Assembly: GCF_963576615.1 (NCBI RefSeq)
Contig: NC_088717.1
Location: forward strand, 26,236,013 to 26,300,012
Source: Watersipora subatra
Taxonomy: Eukaryota > Bryozoa > Gymnolaemata > Cheilostomatida > Watersiporidae
Direction of reading: 5' to 3'
DNA: 64,000 nt
Positions 58,698-64,000 of the stretch are shown here, piece by piece. The notes beneath the pieces were generated by a model. It worked only from the letters and a program-made list of their open reading frames with translations. It was not told the origin of the DNA and ran no database searches. Both the position numbers and the translations under genes were made by a program. Positions within the stretch are counted from its first letter, which is position 1; every line of letters starts with the position of its first letter.

Positions 58698-59214
58698 ACC
58701 CATGGGCTCATGTTGGAAGGTTATGAGTTGCCACTCCCAGCAAATGAGTCCAGCCTTCATACAATATGGAACCAAATACATTATACATTATATTTACTTG
58801 TATACACACTGCTTTAACTTTAAACACAACTAATGTAGTCGGATTTGTCCAGCAAAAGAGAAAGACAACAAACGTTTTCTTTTAAATTCTTGTGGTGAGT
58901 TGCAAAGGTCTAGAATTCTGACAGCTATCTCTAAATGTTTACAAAGCATTGAATTATTTTAAGTTGACTATCTTTGCACATCTTGTTTTAAATTTGCAAC
59001 GAGTGTGTATACAGAAACGTAAAGAAAGTTCAAGATTTCAAGTTTTTTGTCGTTAACTTAAAAATATTTGTCATTCTTAAGTAAAAATAGACTTCAAGTA
59101 AGCTTCTGATAATACGCAGTTTAGTTATAACAAACATTTTAATGTAAATATAATATATAATCAGTTTACACCTTTGGCATTTAAGTTCTGAGCCAGATCA
59201 TGAGATACCTTACC
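58698..59214. other. spacer between minisatellite 2 and E, no gene
   Basis: Starts with cagcaaatgagtccagcctt, also at 45575 and 63774. The rest is AT-rich without ORFs. Confidence 0.4.
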
Positions 59215-59486
59215 TTACGTCTTCCAAGGATCAGGGCGAGTTCTTTTTATAAAAGTAAATCTATAGAAAGTCTAATGCAAGGCTTCACTCATCCACACAG
59301 CAGTCTTAGATAATTCTCTTTTTGCTGGCTCAAATAATCCATATTGTAGAGTTTCATAACCTACATTTGTTTTAAATCATTTCTAAATCTTTCAACCACA
59401 AACATACAATTTCTGCAATAAGTCACAGTGCAATAATCGAAGTTTATTCTAGAGAGGTAAGAAGAAGTGTGAGGATAAGTTACCAT
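59215..59486 (-). pseudogene. ORF E, copy 2, broken
   Basis: ATG at 59486 opens MVTYPHTSSYLSRINFDY; after FVVERFRNDLK a shift is needed to reach GYETLQYGLFEPAKRE and KTAVWMSEALH-stop-TFYRF, ending RPDPWKT-stop. One frameshift and one TAG. Differences from copy 1 leave most of the peptide alike. Confidence 0.55.
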
Positions 59487-59559
59487 TGTTGATCATTATA
59501 TATAGTATAGCTTATCTAAGTCAGAATTTCCATTAGTAATGGAAATTAACAGCTGTCTG

Positions 59560-62050
59560 ACTTCAAATACCTCAAGTCATGCTTACATGTATGTAAATAA
59601 GAGCATGGATTATGTACTGGTGAGTAGGTGTTATAACAACCAATACTCAGACCCAATATTACATGACATGCTGAGATACACAGATTAGTACAAAGTTTTT
59701 GTTAAACCGCTGTCATCTGAATCAGCTGTTTTAAGCCTCTGACTTGCCAAAAACATCTTCTAAATAAAAGCACAATTTAGAATAAAATGGCTTCTGCTAG
59801 GACTAAGACCAAGTCGGCTGCTAGTTGCAGTAATGGATGCTGCCTATAATAAGTATGTTGGAAATATACCAAAAATACAAATTATGTCTAAATAGATCAT
59901 ACGCAGCTCTTTCATCAAACTTCAAATCACTACAGGAAACATTTAACTGATTAACCAGACTATACAGAACTTTTATGTGAGTCAGCACAACTGTATTGCT
60001 TCTAGAATATTCTAAAAGACTTCCTTCTAGTTTCCATTTGCTGCTAGGGATTCCATCTTAAGAAGGAAAATCCATGTTATCATTGCCCTGACTTGTTGGC
60101 TGAATCAATATGGAAGCCAGTGAGAGTATCTAGTAATCAATACACCCAATATATCCTAATCTAGTAAGCAATGATATGATATGCCAAAGTTTGACAACCT
60201 TTGTTTCTACATGTATATGATAAATATATTTTAAATATATTATATATAATATTGACAATATTTTATATATAATATACACATAATAAGCAAACAGTGCAAG
60301 GTTAAAACTGAGCAGTTATGGTCATACCAAAACAAAAGATAGAGGGAAAGGTGAATTTTATCATTTTTTGAGCAGCTACAATCAAGAACAGAGCTAGCTC
60401 AGTGTAATGAAATAAAATTGTTTAACCTTTAGTTTTGAATAAAATAATACAATTTGAATGTAAATGATAATTTCTATCGACATCCTGATTGTGCAGAAAG
60501 AGCAGTGTTTTCATGCCATAGCAAGCTTGCTTGCTAGCTATGATTTATTGATTACATCTGATATGGTGTGATTAATATTGAGAGTGATTGGCATAATATG
60601 CTGAGCTGTGTTAATCTTATCACCTCAAAGACTGTATCTGCTTTATTTAATAACAAACAGTCATTGTTTCTGATCACGGATGAGCTATATTAGTTAGATT
60701 AGTTTATGCCTCAAAGTAGAGCTGAATCATCTGAAAAAAATTTCTGGAGTTTTTCTGCCTTATTCTATGCCAAAGTGGGTGATTCTAAAAAAGGAGTATG
60801 CATATAGTTTTTGTGTACCCAGCAGTTTTGTTGGGTATGGTGACGCCTGATATGGTGTAATCAATATTGAGAGTGATTGGCATATGCTGAGCTGTGATAA
60901 TCATATCACTCCAAAGATTAATATTGAGAGTGATTGGCATATGCTGAGCTGTGTTAATCTTATCAATCCAAAGACTGTATCAGCTTCATTTAATAACAAA
61001 CAGTCATTGTTACTGATCACGGATTAGCTAGATTAGCTAGATTAGTTTAAGTCTAGAATTGAATCGAGTGACAAAAACTTTTCTCGAGTTCTTCTGTCTT
61101 GTTCTATGCCAAAGTGGGGGATTTTAAGGAAAGGAGTATACATTTGCTTTTTGTTCACCCAGCAGTTTTGTTGGCAACTGCATTACCTTCTGCGTATGAA
61201 GCCACGAGCTAAAAACTAGATTTTCAGTAACTGATACAAATAGTAACAACAACGCTGCTACATTATTGTGTTAGTAAATCGACTAGTAAGAACTCAGTTT
61301 TTGATTACTTTTCTGTAACTACCTTATTACTCACGAGTAAAATGAAAGCAGTAGATGTTTTATCCTAGAGAGAAGAGACAGTTACTAGGTGAATATGATC
61401 TGTGAACTTTGCTCAGTGGTTATCATTAGAGTTTGGAGCATGTAGATGAGTAAGCATGATGCAATCTTACTCCTATTACAAAGCTATCAAGTCCAATTAG
61501 TTATAGCCAGCAATGTGGGTATTTAGTGCTAAAATAACCTATAGTCACGCAATGGAATATCCAGCCTATGCACTATGGCTAATTGATCATACAAGGCTAT
61601 GCCCAAGTGCCCCGCTGTTGTGTTAACAAACACTAGGCTAGGGAAAGCAGGCAGTGTTTCCATGTTGGAAACTACCCTCGCTTACTCACGCATAAACAAA
61701 TCAATTATCCAGATCATGAAACAATCTTAAGAATTCAAAGTACGCTTCATCTAAAACAAGAGTTATTCTATTGTTGTTCTTGCATTCCTTATACGCCCTC
61801 GCCTAAACTCATATATTTTATTTGAAACCCTCTTAATGACGCAATGATTCCTATGTTCAATAAAACGACTTCAGAGCTGTCTAAAAATACAGCCATAGAT
61901 CCTCTGCTAGTATTATAACACTTGCTCTCTCTCTCTACAGATAATAACAGAGGAATATTAGTTTAGATAGTAGATTCTAAGGTGTAGCTGCAGATAACAT
62001 ATTACTAGTGCTGCCGCTATGACATGTCAACAGCCTTGCATCATCCTGTT
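59560..62050 (-). repeat. R1 segment without SINE or minisatellite 1
   Basis: Full-length minus-strand R1, class shared with 40.64-41.8 kb. Contains a local duplication (next entry). No conserved ORF. Confidence 0.85.
60540..61170 (-). repeat. ~310-bp tandem duplication within R1
   Basis: The stretch from ctgatatggtgtaat... through cccagcagttttgttgg occurs at about 60557-60835 and again at about 60848-61170. In the second copy a short piece (attgagagtgattggcatatg) is repeated once more. Other R1 copies have it once. Confidence 0.8.
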
Positions 62051-62199
62051 GCACTCAAAAGTAGATTTCATTATAAAATAGATGTCATTTATGAGAAACA
62101 TAGCCATTTATTGATTTTATTGAAATTATAATTGATATGAGCTAAAAAGCAAGCCTATTTTATGTCAAAGCAAAGCTTACTTTGCTGATTATGTGTTGT

Positions 62200-62930
62200 C
62201 AAAAAATGTTATTACAAAAAAAGTCAGATTGACAGTGTTTGATGCGGAGTTTTAAAACCGTCTTCAGATATCTCATGATATTTTATTATCTTGTCTTTCC
62301 ATACAGAAGTTAAATCACAGTCAATGCCTACCAGGAATATGATAGTATGCAAAGGTCAACATGATGGCTTGTAATGGTTTCACATAAATTTTGTAAAAAG
62401 TCCCGATTGGCTGTTCATAGTTGAAAAGACTAGATGAGAGTGATAGTTTTCATACTGGTTTTCATAAGAATCGAGTGTTGTGTAAGGCATTTCATACTCA
62501 ACATAAAATGGCTCTATGAATGTATTGATATCAATAAATATTCTGCTTTCACGCTGAGCATCGGAAATTCCAAGCTTCTGTTTCCAAAGATTTTGGAAAT
62601 CAAAAACTTTTATTGCATAATCCTATTACATCATTCAATTCATAGAACAATTTTAGGTTTTATGGCACCAGCTGTCATTTTGTTTATTTATAGTTGTCTA
62701 TATTTGTATATGTATATGACTGGTGAAATAAAGGAAAGCATGAGAACCAAAAGAAACTGGATACACACAACACTGTATGTCATGCCCTGGATGACATATT
62801 GAGAGATAACTTTTGCTGACCATCAGGAACTCAATGCAACTAAATATAGAATGTTTGTTGAGGTTAAAATAGAGAGTTGCTCATGCTAACCAATTTTGAT
62901 AGGACATTCACTAATTTTCATACTTTTTGC
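62200..62930 (-). other. D segment copy, most decayed
   Basis: The D peptide is broken: the minus strand has TTTGGAAACAGAAGCTTGG and YEMPYTT-like codons but lacks the end (deletion near 62455). The plus-strand ORF 62434-62802 includes AVILFIYSCLYLYMYM, shared with units 1 and 3. No intact gene. No B gene lies upstream in this unit. Confidence 0.5.
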
Positions 62931-63237
62931 TGATCAAAACAGACAGCTAAGAAAGCTCTGCTCTTGCAGATATTTCACTTTTATTGTTTACTTTTATTTG
63001 ACTTCACAAAGATCTGCAAAAAAGTTGAGTTTTCTCCAAGCATCAGAACTTTGTAGTATTTTCTAAATATCACTTTATAACTTTCTAAACCTTTGTCAAA
63101 ACTCGCATGTTGCTATGAGCTTATATGCATGCATTTAGTTGTGATATCACTTCATAACATAATAAATTGTACTCTAACTTTCAGAAATGAAAGAAATGCT
63201 ATCAAAGCGCACCAAGAAATGCCAGCCATCAAATAAA

Positions 63238-63462
63238 ACAAACAAACATATTGATTCAATTATGCGTATTGATACAAATAAACATATTAATACAAATAGA
63301 CATATTGATGCAAATAGACATATTGATATGAATAGACATATTGATACAAATAGACATATTGATACAAATAGACATATTAATACAAATAGGCATATTGATA
63401 ACAATAGACATATTGATACAAATAGACATATTGATACAAATAGACATATTAATACAAATACA
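63238..63462 (+). repeat. minisatellite 2, copy 3
   Basis: About 12 units of the 18-bp repeat, the shortest of the three tracts. Flanks match copy 1 on the right and copy 2 on the left. Confidence 0.97.
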
Positions 63463-63943
63463 TTTGTGGGTTCACGTTTGGAAGATTATTAGTTGCACTC
63501 CCAGTTTGCCCCCAACTCATCATAAATTTTGTACGTGTTGATGAAGATGTGCATATGGCATGATGATATGTTTATGGTATATAGTTTTAAAACTTTATTC
63601 TCTATATTAAGATATGTTTTGTGCTATTGACATTTGTTGTTCATGCCTTGGCTTGGGTTTATTTTTGTAGGTGTATAAAGGCATTGACATCATAATCAAA
63701 ACAAATATAGTTCCATTGCTCTGAGTGGTGCTATATCCGTATGATGACAGAGAAAAGGCTGATGTATAATGTATAGCAAATGAGTCCAGCCTTCATACAA
63801 TATGGAACCAAATACTTTATACATTCTATTTACTTGTATACAAGTTGTAATATATCTACACAAGTCCAAAGTAGTCTGATTCAGGCTGCTAAAAAGAATC
63901 ATGACAAACATTTCTGTTTGTTACAATCATGAGATACCTTACC
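63463..63943. other. paralogue of 45.26-45.66 kb with piggyBac empty site
   Basis: Near-identical to the left flank of the piggyBac derivative and, from acaagtccaaagtag (about 63862-63876), to its right flank, without the element. No gene. Confidence 0.7.
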
Positions 63944-64000
63944 TTAAGTTTTCCAAGGATCAGGGTGAGTTCTTTTTATAAAAGTATATCTATAGAAACC
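63944..64000 (-). pseudogene. ORF E, copy 3, cut by the window end
   Basis: The minus strand reads GFYRYTFIKRTHPDPWKT then TAA at 63944-63946. The rest lies beyond the window, so whether this copy is intact is not known. Confidence 0.5.

Noticed and set aside
58087-58833. Overlapping ORFs of 198, 206 and 224 codons on one strand
   Set aside because: Same minisatellite artefact; three frames open at once cannot all be genes and none has non-repeat conserved sequence.

Overview
The window is a repeat-rich, AT-rich piece of an animal nuclear genome. Evidence: small genes with GT-AG introns, TATA boxes about 90 bp before the start codon, polyadenylation signals, tRNA-derived SINEs, two Ty3/gypsy-class retrotransposons, a piggyBac derivative and a Helitron relic. 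The mix suits a marine invertebrate, perhaps a lophotrochozoan, but the sequence alone does not fix the species. No rRNA, functional tRNA, CRISPR array or prokaryotic operon was seen.

Left part (1-27.4 kb) is mostly mobile-element debris. A decayed Ty3/gypsy-type element on the minus strand (2494-10315, 300-320 bp LTRs, 4-bp target duplication ATAT) sits inside an older dispersed repeat called R1 here. Tandem repeats, a SINE, a Helitron helicase relic (18.6 kb), a relic of an uncharacterised repetitive protein family (20-21 kb) and a second, internally deleted gypsy element on the plus strand (23.8-27.4 kb) follow.

Right part (27.9-64 kb) is a segmental duplication array carrying a gene family I do not recognise. 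Two related three-exon genes, named A (92-102 aa) and B (114 aa) here, occur three times each with intact reading frames and splice sites: A1 and B1 on the plus strand (28.4-32.3 kb), then B2, A2, B3 and A3 on the minus strand (38.1-56.9 kb). All start with an acidic segment (PPDSDDE or PLDSDDE), have two phase-2 introns, lack a signal peptide, and contain two copies of a module: Cys-x-aromatic, then Arg-x-Cys-x-Cys. Decayed copies (A-like exon at 27.93 kb, B 3' end at 42.8-43.1 kb) show gene birth and loss.

The duplicated unit, read in gene direction, is A - B - D (an ORF-like relic) - minisatellite 1 (some copies) - R1 - E (another ORF-like relic) - minisatellite 2. The plus-strand unit and the minus-strand units meet head-on near 37.2-37.4 kb at a long AT palindrome. 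Later insertions (a long-TIR element in intron 2 of B1 only, and a piggyBac deletion derivative with its empty site visible in a paralogous segment) give a relative timeline. All six intact genes carry a GGAAATTCC- or GGAATTTCC-like site about 150 bp upstream of the TATA box, suggesting shared, possibly Rel/NF-kB-like, control. This array is the most likely undescribed system in the window.
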